64,000 bases of DNA from Bradyrhizobium sp. CCBAU 53351. Its GTDB lineage: Bacteria; Pseudomonadota; Alphaproteobacteria; Rhizobiales; Xanthobacteraceae. Under the pieces are notes generated by a model that saw nothing but the letters and a program-made list of their open reading frames with translations, was not told the DNA's origin and ran no database searches. This document shows, piece after piece, positions 9,227-18,512 of the stretch (positions are counted from its first letter, which is position 1; each line of letters begins with the position of its first letter). The stretch covers positions 3,623,501 through 3,687,500 of the forward strand of contig NZ_CP030059.1 of the NCBI RefSeq assembly GCF_015291745.1, in the 5' to 3' direction. A program made the translations under genes and the position numbers.

Positions 9227-10444
9227 CGCCGCCCGTGACGCGTCCGCCGACAGCCGGGCCAGCAGCGACCGTGCCGTGTCCGACGGCGACAGCGAGTCCA
9301 CGCTGACCACGGGCTCGCTGCGCATCTCATGCTTGCCGTTGGAGGTGTGGCGCATCACCGCCGACAAGCGCCGCGCGATCATATGCGCGGTGCGGAAGTC
9401 GGTCTCCGCGAACACGACGATCACCGAGCCGTCCTTCTGCGCCACGCCGAAATCCATCTGCCGCATCAGGCGGCTCAAAATACGCGCGGCGTCGAGTTGG
9501 GCGCGGGAATTGCCGGGGTCGAAGGCGAAGCGTGCGACCGAGAGGCCGCCGCCGCGCGCCAGTGTCTGCTCGACCGCCTTGGCGAAATCGCGGGCGAAGG
9601 CTTCCGCCGTCAGCAGGCCGCTGCGCGGATCGAGCCAGCCGCCGGCATCGATCGAGCGCAGCGTGCGGCTCAATTGGGCTTCCATCGCGTGCTGGCGGAT
9701 CAGCGGCAGCGCATTGGCCGCGACCCTGGCCGGCTCGCCGGGGATCAGTTCGAGATTGGGCAGGTCGTAGGTCTGCGTCAGCTGGTGCGCGGTGACGACC
9801 ACGGGCAGGCTGCGAAAGCGGGTGTCCTCGGCAAGCACCGTCAGAAAGGCGTCGGTGACGCGCGCGGTAAAGCCCTCGGCAAGGACGACGCCGTCGAGAT
9901 CGCGGGTGTTGAGGTGTTTCGCGGCGGCCTCGATCGAGAGCGCGCCGACGACGCCGACGCGTTCGCCGAGCGCGACGGAGAGTGCGGGGTAGGCCGCGCC
10001 ACGGCCGATCAGCAGCACGGTGGCATCGCGTGCGGGGTCACCCTCCGGCAGCGCGACTTTCACTTCGGGCAGACGGCGCAGCACCGTGGCGTGCAACGTG
10101 CGCACGCGTAGCGCGGCGCGAAGCCGTGCGATCAGGCGGTCGGGATGGCCGCCGCGCGAGGAAAAGGGCAGGGCGTTGTGAGGCAGCGTGCCCGCCGCAT
10201 CCACGGCGACAAAAGGAAGGTAGGGCGATTGCTCGGCGATCTTCCTTGCGAGCGATGCCATATGCGGCTCGTGTCCGCCCGACATCATGGCGAGAATCGC
10301 GGCCGGCTGCACCTCTTCGACCGCGCGTGCCGCGCTGGCCCAATCGATATCGACCACGGGAAACAGCCGGGCCTCGTCCAGCGCCCCGACGAAGGGCGGC
10401 CGATCGGCATTGGACACAAAGAGGATCGGGCCCGCCTGGGACAT
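9221..10444 (-). CDS. Response-regulator-like protein with degenerate GGDEF domain
   Basis: A 407-residue protein. The C-terminal quarter (about residues 270-390) has the layout of a GGDEF domain: DPRSGLLTAEAFARDF corresponds to the family's D-x-LTGL-x-NR start, and SVIVVFAETDFRTAHMIARRL to the segment after the active site. The GGDEF signature itself is replaced by QKDGS, so diguanylate cyclase activity is unlikely. The N-terminal half looks like two receiver-like folds without an obvious phospho-acceptor set. ATG at 10444 chosen because the upstream extension is short and basic. Possible c-di-GMP-network regulator; role unknown. Confidence 0.65.
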   Translation of the reverse strand: MSQAGPILFVSNADRPPFVGALDEARLFPVVDIDWASAARAVEEVQPAAILAMMSGGHEPHMASLARKIAEQSPYLPFVAVDAAGTLPHNALPFSSRGGHPDRLIARLRAALRVRTLHATVLRRLPEVKVALPEGDPARDATVLLIGRGAAYPALSVALGERVGVVGALSIEAAAKHLNTRDLDGVVLAEGFTARVTDAFLTVLAEDTRFRSLPVVVTAHQLTQTYDLPNLELIPGEPARVAANALPLIRQHAMEAQLSRTLRSIDAGGWLDPRSGLLTAEAFARDFAKAVEQTLARGGGLSVARFAFDPGNSRAQLDAARILSRLMRQMDFGVAQKDGSVIVVFAETDFRTAHMIARRLSAVMRHTSNGKHEMRSEPVVSVDSLSPSDTARSLLARLSADASRAAS

Positions 10445-10530
10445 TCGACAAACTCTGATCACGCGACAGATGCCGCGCAATGTAGTTTGGCCGCCTTAAT
10501 GCGGCGTCAACGTTCCAGGCGAAACTGCGC

Positions 10531-12033
10531 CTAGATCGGCCCGGAGCGGTCGCGAAAAGCTTCGACCATCAAAGGGTTAAGCCCGAGCTCGCTGAGCGCC
10601 TCGCGGGCGCGCGCATTGTCCTGGGCGCGCCCGGCCAGCCTGTGCCCGGACAACCGGTCGGGCAGTGCGGTGAGCAGCGCGCCCTGGCCGAGCCGGCGTG
10701 CCCATTCCTGCAAATCGTTCGAGAGGAAGCGGTAGCCGCCGACGGCCATGATGCCGGAGGGCGGCGCGGTGATGCAGATCGCGCCGCTCGGACGGTCGAG
10801 CCGCGCCGCATAACCGGTGTCGACAAAGTCGCGCGGCGGCTGCGCGATCAGGGTGTCACCGACCGGCTGCGGTGGGGCGTAGGCGGCGATCGGCACCATC
10901 GGGCCGCGCAGGCCGAGTGTGCCCTTCGGCGTCAGCAGGATCTCGCCGGCGATGGACGAGCCCGACTGCTCGCGCGGAGCGCCGTGCGGTCCGGGCATCA
11001 CCGCGACCGGCATGCCGTCCTCGCCGCGGCGGGCACCGAACAGGCCGGCTTCACCGAACAGATAGACGTCGGTCAGCGGCGAATGGGGCGCGATCCATGC
11101 TTCGCTCGCCGCCACTTGCTCGGGCGCGCGCCACAGGCCAATGACGTTGCGCAAGGAGGGCATCCGCGCCGCCAGGTCGGAATCGCCGAGCCGCAGCGCT
11201 AGCTGCGCCGGCGCGATCAGCACCTCGCATTCATGCTCGTTGATCTGCTGCTCCAGCACCTCGTTCTCGAAGGGATGATGCAGCGCCAGCGCGCCGCCCG
11301 AGAGCAGCCACACCGCGAGCGAGGAGGCGAGGCCGGCGAACGACATCGGCGCGAAGGCCGCCATCACCGTCGCGCCCTGCTTGATGTCGGCTCCGAGCGA
11401 CATCGCGAGCCCGCCGGCGATCAGGCTGAAATGCGGCCGCGGGACCGGACGAAAGCCTTCCGTGGTGACGTCGAAGGAGATCATCGCCGCCTTGCGGCCG
11501 TCCTGGATCACGGTGCGCGTGGTGCCAGGCGGGCGTGCCAGCACGTCGTCGAGCGACGCCATGCCTTCGGGCAGATCGGTCCCGAAGCCGCAGACGTAGC
11601 GGATCGAGAAGGCCTCGGCCGCCGCATGCATCGCGAGGTCGGCATAGCTGACGCCGTCGACCTTGCTCATGGTGACGATGGCGCGAGCCGCCGTCCGGTT
11701 GAGCGCGGCGGTCAGTTCCGCATGGCGCCACAGCAACGGCAGCACGGCGACGACGAGGCCGGCACGATGGGCGGCGAGCACCGTCAGCACGAACTCGACC
11801 GTGTTGGGCAGCTGGATCGCGATGACGGAATTGGCCGGCAGCCCCGATTCGACGAAATGGGCTGACAGCGCCTCGATGGCCGTGTCGGCCTCGGCGTAGC
11901 TCATTCGTCGCGGCTGGTGCCCGGTCACACGTGCCTTGTTGAGGGGATCGAGCAAAGCGGCCGCGTGCGGCTGCCGGGTCAGCGTGCGCTGAAACAGCGT
12001 GTCGAGCGTCGGCGATGCGGCTGGCTGGTTCAC
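10531..12033 (-). CDS. Acyl-CoA synthetase/AMP-binding family protein, probably inactive
   Basis: A 500-residue member of the class I adenylate-forming superfamily by overall layout: an N-terminal acyl-activating fold (RRMSYAEADTAIEALSAHF, VIAIQLPNTVEFVLTVLAAHRAGLV) and the A5-A8 region near residues 340-450. Key residues are lost. The A3 P-loop is SFDVTTEGFRPVPR rather than SGTTGxPK, the TGD aspartate reads TGY, and neither the A8 arginine nor an A10 lysine is recognisable. It starts at a GTG only 4 bp after the upstream binding-protein gene stops, so the two form one operon. A non-catalytic or altered function is inferred. Confidence 0.7.
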   Translation of the reverse strand: MNQPAASPTLDTLFQRTLTRQPHAAALLDPLNKARVTGHQPRRMSYAEADTAIEALSAHFVESGLPANSVIAIQLPNTVEFVLTVLAAHRAGLVVAVLPLLWRHAELTAALNRTAARAIVTMSKVDGVSYADLAMHAAAEAFSIRYVCGFGTDLPEGMASLDDVLARPPGTTRTVIQDGRKAAMISFDVTTEGFRPVPRPHFSLIAGGLAMSLGADIKQGATVMAAFAPMSFAGLASSLAVWLLSGGALALHHPFENEVLEQQINEHECEVLIAPAQLALRLGDSDLAARMPSLRNVIGLWRAPEQVAASEAWIAPHSPLTDVYLFGEAGLFGARRGEDGMPVAVMPGPHGAPREQSGSSIAGEILLTPKGTLGLRGPMVPIAAYAPPQPVGDTLIAQPPRDFVDTGYAARLDRPSGAICITAPPSGIMAVGGYRFLSNDLQEWARRLGQGALLTALPDRLSGHRLAGRAQDNARAREALSELGLNPLMVEAFRDRSGPI

Positions 12034-12037
12034 GGCG

Positions 12038-13912
12038 TCACTTTGCTTGAGTGGCTTGCGGCTGCCCCTTCGACCACCAGGTCTCCGGCAAATAGCCGGA
12101 GAGCGAGGTGGCCTTGGGCCGTTCTATCCGATTCCAGCGCGCGATCCATTGCTCGGATACGTTAAACAGGGGGATTGTGTAGAAGCCCGCGATCAGAGCC
12201 CGGTCGAGCGCTCGCACAGACGAGACGAACTCCGTATGTTCACGGGCCTCGAGCAGGGCGGCGATCATGGCATCGACCGCCGGATCCCTGGCGCCCATGT
12301 AGTTGCGGGTCCCTGGATTGTCCGCGGCCGCGCTGCCCCAGTAGAAAGATTGCTCGTTGCCGGGCGAAAGCGACTGGTCCCAGCGGTTCTGGATCATGTC
12401 GAATTCGTAAGCCAAACGGCGCTGGTCGAACTGCACGGGGTCGACCGACCGCACGCTCGGCTCGATGCCTGCGCGCCTGAGGTCGCGCTGGAACGCGAGC
12501 GCGATGCGCTCCTGGTCGCGGGTCGTGACCAGTATCTCGAAGCTGAAGGGCGCCTTGGTCGCGCGGTTGCGCAGCACCGTGCCGTCGAGATCGTAGCCGG
12601 CCTCGGACAACAGTTTCAGCGCCGCGCGCAACGTGGTGCGGTCGCGTCCCGATCCGTCGGTCACGGGAAGGCGGTAGCTGCCGTCCATGATGTCGGGTGG
12701 AATTCGAGCGGCGAACGGCTTGAGAAGCTCACGCTCGCGCGGGTCCGCTGGCCGGCCATAGGCCGACAGGTCGGATCCGGCGAAATAGCCGGCCACGCGC
12801 GAATAGAGCCCGAAAAAGTAGTTGCGGTTGACCAGCTCGAAATCGAACAGCAGCGTCAGCGCCTGGCGCACGCGGATGTCGGCGAAGATCGGCCTGCGCG
12901 TGTTGAACACCAGGAATTCGGAGGGCTGCGGCAGGCCCGGCCTGACGGTGTCGCGGATCACTTCGCCGCTTTTTGCGGCGGGAAAATCATAGCCGTCGTG
13001 CCAGCGCAGCGGCTCGTGCTCGACGCGGAAATCGTAGAGGCCGCGCTTGAAAGCTTCGAACTGACCGTTGGCCTCGCGAAAATAGTCCAGCCGGATCTCG
13101 TCGAAATTGAAGAGCCCGCGGTTGATTGCGAGGTCGCGGCCCCAATAGTCGGGATTGCGAGTGAGCGTCACGCTGGCGCCGGGTCTCACGGCCGTGACGC
13201 GATAGGGGCCGGAGCCAATCGGGCTCGTCAGCGTCGTTTCCTCGAAGGTCGCGACGTCGACCGCGTGCTTGGGCAGGATCGGCATCAGGCCGAGGATCAG
13301 CGGTAGCTCGCGATCATTGGCGCCGGTGAGGTCGAAGCGGACGGTGAGTGGATCGGTCGCCTCGGCCTTGGCGACCTTGGCGTAATACTGCCGGTGGTTC
13401 GGCCGGCCGTGGTCGCGCAGCAGCTGCCAGGAGAACAGCACGTCTTCCGCAAGCACAGGCTTGCCGTCGGAGAAGCGGGCGCGCGGATCGAGACGGAACG
13501 TGACGAAGCTGCGCTCATCGTCGGTCTCGATGCTCCTGGCGAGCAGGCCGTAAAGCGTGAACGGCTCGTCATTGCCGCGGGCCAGCAGGCTTTCGACCAC
13601 GTAGCTCCGCATCTGCTGCACGGCCAATCCCTTGACGATGAAGGGATTGAGGCTGTCGAAGGTGCCGAGAACGCCCCAGGTCAGGCGGCCGCCCTTGGGA
13701 GCATCGGGGTTGGCGTAGGGCATATGGCTGAAATCGGCAGGCATCGCCGGCTTGCCGTGCATGGCGATGGCATGGGTCTCGTCGGCGCGTGCGGCGCCTG
13801 TCGACGGTCCACTGACAAGCGCCAAGCCAAGGACCGAGGCCATCACCAGGGCCAGGACGCAAAGGCGGACACCGGGGCCCTCGAAGCGGCGTTGGAACAT
13901 GAACATCAGCAC
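12038..13912 (-). CDS. Periplasmic oligopeptide-type ABC substrate-binding protein (YejA-like, family 5)
   Basis: A 624-residue precursor with a long hydrophobic signal segment (LCVLALVMASVLGLALVSG, residues 17-35) and probable cleavage after ARA. The mature protein follows the SBP_bac_5 pattern: GTFDSLNPFIVKG, DDERSFVTFRLDPRARFSDG, GSGPYRVTAVRPG and VRQALTLLFDFE, resembling YejA, which serves microcin C/oligopeptide importers. No permease or ATPase genes are adjacent, so it is an orphan here. It is followed after 4 bp by the AMP-binding homologue. Confidence 0.82.
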   Translation of the reverse strand: MLMFMFQRRFEGPGVRLCVLALVMASVLGLALVSGPSTGAARADETHAIAMHGKPAMPADFSHMPYANPDAPKGGRLTWGVLGTFDSLNPFIVKGLAVQQMRSYVVESLLARGNDEPFTLYGLLARSIETDDERSFVTFRLDPRARFSDGKPVLAEDVLFSWQLLRDHGRPNHRQYYAKVAKAEATDPLTVRFDLTGANDRELPLILGLMPILPKHAVDVATFEETTLTSPIGSGPYRVTAVRPGASVTLTRNPDYWGRDLAINRGLFNFDEIRLDYFREANGQFEAFKRGLYDFRVEHEPLRWHDGYDFPAAKSGEVIRDTVRPGLPQPSEFLVFNTRRPIFADIRVRQALTLLFDFELVNRNYFFGLYSRVAGYFAGSDLSAYGRPADPRERELLKPFAARIPPDIMDGSYRLPVTDGSGRDRTTLRAALKLLSEAGYDLDGTVLRNRATKAPFSFEILVTTRDQERIALAFQRDLRRAGIEPSVRSVDPVQFDQRRLAYEFDMIQNRWDQSLSPGNEQSFYWGSAAADNPGTRNYMGARDPAVDAMIAALLEAREHTEFVSSVRALDRALIAGFYTIPLFNVSEQWIARWNRIERPKATSLSGYLPETWWSKGQPQATQAK

Positions 13913-14165
13913 ACGTTGATTCGAAGACCCGCGGGTCTGAATCCTATCACAGGGAATTCACTGGGCTCAGCTTGCGGCGTGGCCAAAGGCGCTTGTCGGC
14001 ATTGATCTTTTCGTCGGCCACGTTAAGAAGGCACCCAATCGCGCAAGAGCGTCGAGCCCGTCACTTATCCGCCTCAATTGACGGGGAGAGAGCCGCGCCC
14101 AAGGCGGCCAGGTTCGGCGCTTCGGAGCGGTTCGGGCACTTCCCGTTCAGAAAGGGTTTTCCGCA

Positions 14166-14984
14166 ATGAATTTCCGTTACTTGGCCGCGTCCGTCCGGCC
14201 GCGCGGGCGACTTCTCGCCTTGTTGACGGCGACGGCGTTGGCCGTCCCGTTTGCCGCCGAGGCCCAAACCCCGGCACCGGCCCCCGGCGCGCCCAAGGCG
14301 ACTCCGGCCCCGAAAGCGGCTCCCAAGGCTGCCCCCAAGGCTCCGGCGCCGGCCGCTCAGGCCCCGGCCCAGCAGGCTCCGGCCCAGGGCGCTCCGGCGC
14401 AGCAGGGCGCGGCCCAGCCGGCCGACCAGCAGATCCAGCTGATCTACGCTCCCTGGACCAAGTTCTGCCTGAAGGGTCAGGACGCCAATGCCAAGCAGGT
14501 CTGCTTCACCGGCAAGGACGGCCGCATCGAGTCGGGCCAGCCGGTCATCGCCGCCGTCATCATCGAGCCGGAAGGCGAGCCCAAGAAGATCCTGCGCGTG
14601 ACGCTGCCGCTCGGCATGCAGCTCGTGCACGGCACCCGCATCATCGTGGACAGCAACGCGCCGCTGCAGCAGCCCTATGTGATCTGCTTCCAGAACGGCT
14701 GCATGTCGGACTACGAAGCAACGCCCGAGCTCATCAACAACATGAAGAAGGGCCAGAATCTCGTTGTCCAGGCGATCAATGCCAACGGCGCGCCGCTGAC
14801 CCTGCCGCTGCCGCTCGCCGGCGAATTCCAGAAGGCCTATGACGGTCCGCCGACCGACCCGAAGGTGTTCGAGGAAACCCAGAAGAAGCTGCAGGAAGAG
14901 CTGCAGAAGAAGGCTGACGAGCAGCGCAAGAAGCTCGAGCAGCAGGGCACGCCTCCGGGCGCACCGCCCGCGGGTCAGAAGTAA
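14166..14984 (+). CDS. Invasion-associated locus B (IalB) family secreted protein
   Basis: A 272-residue exported protein. Residues 1-33 form a signal peptide ending in FAAEAQ. Residues 35-85 are an Ala/Pro/Lys-rich linker. Residues 90-230 match the IalB domain, with paired cysteines (KFCLKG, KQVCFTG, VICFQNGC), and the tail is a charged coiled-coil-like segment. IalB was named in Bartonella for erythrocyte invasion, but in free-living rhizobia it is a widespread periplasmic protein of unknown role. AAAGGG lies 9 bp before the ATG. A strong terminator follows at 15006. Confidence 0.85.
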   Translation: MNFRYLAASVRPRGRLLALLTATALAVPFAAEAQTPAPAPGAPKATPAPKAAPKAAPKAPAPAAQAPAQQAPAQGAPAQQGAAQPADQQIQLIYAPWTKFCLKGQDANAKQVCFTGKDGRIESGQPVIAAVIIEPEGEPKKILRVTLPLGMQLVHGTRIIVDSNAPLQQPYVICFQNGCMSDYEATPELINNMKKGQNLVVQAINANGAPLTLPLPLAGEFQKAYDGPPTDPKVFEETQKKLQEELQKKADEQRKKLEQQGTPPGAPPAGQK

Positions 14985-15005
14985 TCGGACCCAATCCCGG
15001 ACATG

Positions 15006-15034
15006 AAAAAGGCGCTCGTTTCGAGCGCCTTTTT
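15006..15034. terminator. Bidirectional intrinsic terminator
   Basis: A perfect 8-bp stem (GGCGCTCG at 15011-15018, CGAGCGCC at 15022-15029) with a 3-nt loop is flanked by A5 on the left and T5 on the right. It can therefore terminate both ialB (+) and hspQ (-), which converge on it. Confidence 0.9.
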
Positions 15035-15059
15035 GCTGGCCGCTGTCGGCGGAGAAATC

Positions 15060-15392
15060 CTAGTTCAGCGAGGGATTACGCGGGCGATAGCCGCCATCCT
15101 TGTTCTTGATGAAGATCTCGGCCACCTGGGAATGCCGGACCGGCTCGCCAGACTCGTCCGGCAACAGGTTCTGCTCGGACACGTAGGCGACGTATTCGGA
15201 CTCCGCGTTCTCCGCGAGCAGGTGGTAGAACGGCTGGTCCTTATGGGGCCGCACCTCCTCGGGGATCGACAGCCACCACTCCTCGGTGTTGTTGAATTCC
15301 GGATCGATGTCGAAGATGACGCCCCGGAACGAGAAGATCCGGTGGCGCACGACCTGTCCGATCTGGAATTTGGCGGTCCGCGCTTTAATCAT
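15060..15392 (-). CDS. hspQ: Heat shock protein HspQ
   Basis: A 110-residue hemimethylated-DNA-binding/YccV-fold protein; in enterobacteria HspQ acts as a specificity factor for Lon protease. FQIGQVVRHRIFSFRGVIFD (residues 9-28), EEWWLSIPEEVRPHKDQPFYH and YVSEQNLLPDESGEPV are all diagnostic. The frame extends upstream to 15437, but the ATG at 15392 (MIKARTAKF) matches the usual start. It converges with ialB across a bidirectional terminator. Confidence 0.92.
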   Translation of the reverse strand: MIKARTAKFQIGQVVRHRIFSFRGVIFDIDPEFNNTEEWWLSIPEEVRPHKDQPFYHLLAENAESEYVAYVSEQNLLPDESGEPVRHSQVAEIFIKNKDGGYRPRNPSLN

Positions 15393-15498
15393 TCCCCGTC
15401 GATAGACCAGGATTGTGGCCGATGCTAGTGGCCTCATCTGGAATTAGCGTTCACTAAAGGGGCGGATAGCCCCCAAATCTTCAGAAAACACTTCATCA

Positions 15499-16452
15499 AT
15501 GGTCGATATCCTCAATCTCGCGCTACCTTATTTCGGCCTGATCTTCGTCGGTTTCGCCTGCGGCAAGGTCAAATCCCTGCCGGAATCAGGCCTCGCCTGG
15601 ATGAACTTCTTCCTGCTCTACGTGTCGCTGCCGGCGTTGCTGTTTGCGATCATGTCCAAGACGCCGTTCTCGGAATTGAACAACCCTCCGTTCCTGGTCG
15701 CGACCACGCTGTCCACCGTCGCCGCCTTCACCCTGGCGCTGGTCGTGGGCAAGGTTTTCGGCCGGCTGACATTGCGCGAGGCGACGCTTGCGGGTTTGTC
15801 CGGCGGCTACGGCAATATCGGCTATATGGGGCCGGGGCTGGCGCTCGCCGTGCTGGGGACCAAGGCCGCGGCGCCGACCGCGCTGATCTTCTGCTGCGAC
15901 AGCATCTTCCTGTTCACCATCGTGCCGCTGCTGATCGAGCTCTCCGACCGCGACCATCCCTCGATGGTGCACGCCTTCGGCGTCGTGCTGAAGCAGATCG
16001 TGCTCAACCCGCTGATCATGTCGGCCTGTTTCGGCGCGGCCTTCGCATCGCTGCATCTCGAGATGCCGGTCGCGCTCGATCGCACGATCACCTTCCTGCA
16101 GAACGCGGCGGCCCCGACCGCGCTGTTCGTGCTCGGCGTGACCGTGGCGCTGCGCCCATTCGACCGCGTGCCCTGGGAGGTGCCGGGCGTGATCGCGATC
16201 AAGTTGCTGTTCCACCCGCTCGCGGCATTCGGCCTGATGCTCGCGTTCGGGCCGTTCGCGCAGCCCTGGGCCGCGACCGCCGTGCTGATGGCCTCGCTGC
16301 CACCGGCGCTGAACGTGTTCGTGATCGCCCGGCAGAACGACGCCTGGATCGAGTCCGCCTCCGTCGCGGTGCTCCTCGGCACCTTCGCATCCGTGGTCAC
16401 GCTGACCAGCGTGATGTGGCTGCTCCAGACAGGACGGCTGGCGTTTCCGTGA
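15499..16452 (+). CDS. AEC family (auxin efflux carrier-like) transporter
   Basis: A 317-residue integral membrane protein with about ten hydrophobic segments. It follows the Mem_trans/AEC pattern, with MVDILNLALPYFGLIFVGFACGK at the N-terminus, the glycine-rich GLSGGYGNIGYMGPG crossover region (around residues 100-114) and ASLPPALNVFVIARQ near residue 265. Bacterial members move small organic acids such as malate or malonate; the substrate here cannot be told. It stands alone and converges with the UbiH-type gene. Confidence 0.88.
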   Translation: MVDILNLALPYFGLIFVGFACGKVKSLPESGLAWMNFFLLYVSLPALLFAIMSKTPFSELNNPPFLVATTLSTVAAFTLALVVGKVFGRLTLREATLAGLSGGYGNIGYMGPGLALAVLGTKAAAPTALIFCCDSIFLFTIVPLLIELSDRDHPSMVHAFGVVLKQIVLNPLIMSACFGAAFASLHLEMPVALDRTITFLQNAAAPTALFVLGVTVALRPFDRVPWEVPGVIAIKLLFHPLAAFGLMLAFGPFAQPWAATAVLMASLPPALNVFVIARQNDAWIESASVAVLLGTFASVVTLTSVMWLLQTGRLAFP

Positions 16453-16473
16453 GCGGGCTTAGCGGCGCCAGAA

Positions 16474-17658
16474 CTACCTTCGCCAGGTCGGCGTCAGGCC
16501 CTCGCGCATCGCAAGACGGCGGAGCGGGCCAATGGCGCCGAGCAGGTGCATGCCGACGGCACGGACCGGCTGCAGCGGCAGGAAATCGTTGAGCAGGGAG
16601 CGGTTGGCGATGTCGATCGCAAAGGTCCGGCTCAGAATGTCCGGGCGCCGTGCGCGGTCGTAACGCTTGAGCACCTCGTCCGCGCCGGGATCCTGTCCCG
16701 CAATGACGGCTTCGCCGGCGAGCCGGGCGATGTCGGCGGCGTCGCGCAGGCCGAGATTGAGGCCCTGGGCGCCGATCGGGGGAACCACATGGGCGGCTTC
16801 GCCGACCAGCGCGATGCGGTCGCGGCCAAAGGATTTGGGGCGTTCGATCGCCAGCGGGAACAGGTTGCGCCCGGGCTCCACACTCATGCGTCCCAGGATC
16901 GAATGCGACTGCTTCTCGATCGCGGCGGATAGCTCCGCATCATCGAGGCTCCGCAGCCGCTCGGCCTCGGCAGGAGCCGAGACCCAGACGACGCTGGAGC
17001 GGTCGCCGGGCAGGGGAACGAACACGCAGGGACCGTACGGCGTGTGGAACTCGGTCGAGACGTTGCGATGCGGCCTGATGTGGCCGACGTTGAAGGTCAG
17101 CGCGGTCTGGGACAGCTCGCGCCGCGTCACCGCGATGCCGGCAGCCTCGCGGCACAGCGAATGCCGGCCGTCGGCGCCGACCACGAGGCGGGCGACGAGA
17201 AACTGCGCGGAGGCCGTGCGGATTGCGACGTCGTCGGCTTCGATCACGACGCTTTCGGCCTCGTCGTCGAACCGGACGAGATTTGGCAGCTCCGCCGCGC
17301 GCTCTTCCAACGCCAGCATCAGCGAGCGGTTGTCGATGTTGTAGCCGAAGGCGTCGAGCGCGATTTCGTGACAGGAGAACCGGACCTCGGGGCTGCGGAA
17401 CAGCCGGCCGGTGTCGTCGACGAGGCGCATGACCTCGAGCGCGGCCGCCTTGTCCCTGCAGCGCGACCAGACGTCGAGCGTCTCCAGGAAGTCGACGGAG
17501 GCACCCAGTAACGCTGTAGTGCGGTTGTCGGCATAGGGAACGCGCCGCGCCACCAATGCGGTCCGGGCACCCGCCTGCGCCAGGGCGATCGCCGCGGCAA
17601 GTCCCGCCGGCCCGCCGCCGATCACGGCGGCGTCATGGAGTGTCGATGCGTCTGTCAT
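16474..17658 (-). CDS. UbiH/UbiF-family FAD-dependent hydroxylase
   Basis: A 394-residue class A flavoprotein monooxygenase. The N-terminus carries the FAD dinucleotide motif GGGPAGLAAAIALAQAGA. VGADGRHSLCREAAG (around residue 160) and the second FAD motif ALVGEAAHVVPPIGAQGLNLGL (around residues 275-295) complete the family signature. The most likely role is ring hydroxylation in ubiquinone synthesis, but the exact carbon is not determinable from sequence. The ATG at 17658 was chosen over a 25-residue upstream extension. It is divergent from pcs. Confidence 0.85.
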   Translation of the reverse strand: MTDASTLHDAAVIGGGPAGLAAAIALAQAGARTALVARRVPYADNRTTALLGASVDFLETLDVWSRCRDKAAALEVMRLVDDTGRLFRSPEVRFSCHEIALDAFGYNIDNRSLMLALEERAAELPNLVRFDDEAESVVIEADDVAIRTASAQFLVARLVVGADGRHSLCREAAGIAVTRRELSQTALTFNVGHIRPHRNVSTEFHTPYGPCVFVPLPGDRSSVVWVSAPAEAERLRSLDDAELSAAIEKQSHSILGRMSVEPGRNLFPLAIERPKSFGRDRIALVGEAAHVVPPIGAQGLNLGLRDAADIARLAGEAVIAGQDPGADEVLKRYDRARRPDILSRTFAIDIANRSLLNDFLPLQPVRAVGMHLLGAIGPLRRLAMREGLTPTWRR

Positions 17659-17786
17659 GGAACGACAATTGACACGCCCGGCGGCAAATTCAAGCCCGAC
17701 GATTTTGCCTGATTTTTCGACGAATTGTGTCACCGGGCGGCGCCCTGGCGCATGTGCAAATCGGCCTCATTCTGATAGCAGGAGCC

Positions 17787-18512
17787 ATGGATAGCCAAGA
17801 GGATTCCCTGAAGCCCACGCCCGCGATCCGCGCCGCGGCTTTCTCGGTGCACATCTTCACCGCGTTCGGCGCGGCAATCGCGCTGCTCGCGATGCTGGAA
17901 GCCGTGCGCGAGCACTGGGCGGCGATGTTTCAATGGCTGGGCGTCGCCCTGATCATCGACGCGATCGACGGTCCGATCGCGCGCCGGCTCGACGTCAAGA
18001 ACGTGCAGCCGAACTGGTCGGGCGACGTGCTCGATCTCGTGGTCGACTTCGTCACCTATGTTTTCGTGCCGGCCTATGCGATCGTGGCCAGCGGTTTGCT
18101 GCTGCCGGTCGCAGCGCCCTTGCTCGGCGTCGCCATCATCGTCACCAGCGCATTATACTTCGCCGACCTGCGCATGAAGGCGGACGACAATCACTTCCGC
18201 GGCTTCCCGGCGCTGTGGAATGCGGCAGCGTTCTATCTGTTCCTGCTGCACTGGCCGCCGCTATGGTCGACGCTGCTGGTGACCGCGCTCGTCGTGCTGA
18301 CCTTCGTACCGTTCCACGTGCTGCATCCGGTTCGTGTCGTGCGGCTGCGCTGGCTGACGATGTCGCTGATCGCGATCTGGGCGGTGCTCGGCCTCTACGT
18401 GCTGGAGATGGATTTTCGGGTCGGCGCCGGCGTCACCATCGTGCTTTGCGCCATCGCGCTCTGGATCAGCTTCAGCGACGCCTTGATCCGCCTCGTCAGA
18501 TCCTTCGCATGA
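17787..18512 (+). CDS. pcs: Phosphatidylcholine synthase (CDP-diacylglycerol-choline transferase)
   Basis: Pcs makes phosphatidylcholine directly from CDP-diacylglycerol and choline in the inner membrane, a pathway typical of rhizobia. The 241-residue protein has multiple hydrophobic segments and the CDP-alcohol phosphotransferase motif: D58, D61-G62, A65-R66, then a 12-residue gap to G79, D83 and D87. The long gap is characteristic of Pcs rather than of other family members. The ATG at 17787 was chosen because the preceding frame is not conserved. Its stop overlaps the terC start as ATGA. Confidence 0.92.
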   Translation: MDSQEDSLKPTPAIRAAAFSVHIFTAFGAAIALLAMLEAVREHWAAMFQWLGVALIIDAIDGPIARRLDVKNVQPNWSGDVLDLVVDFVTYVFVPAYAIVASGLLLPVAAPLLGVAIIVTSALYFADLRMKADDNHFRGFPALWNAAAFYLFLLHWPPLWSTLLVTALVVLTFVPFHVLHPVRVVRLRWLTMSLIAIWAVLGLYVLEMDFRVGAGVTIVLCAIALWISFSDALIRLVRSFA

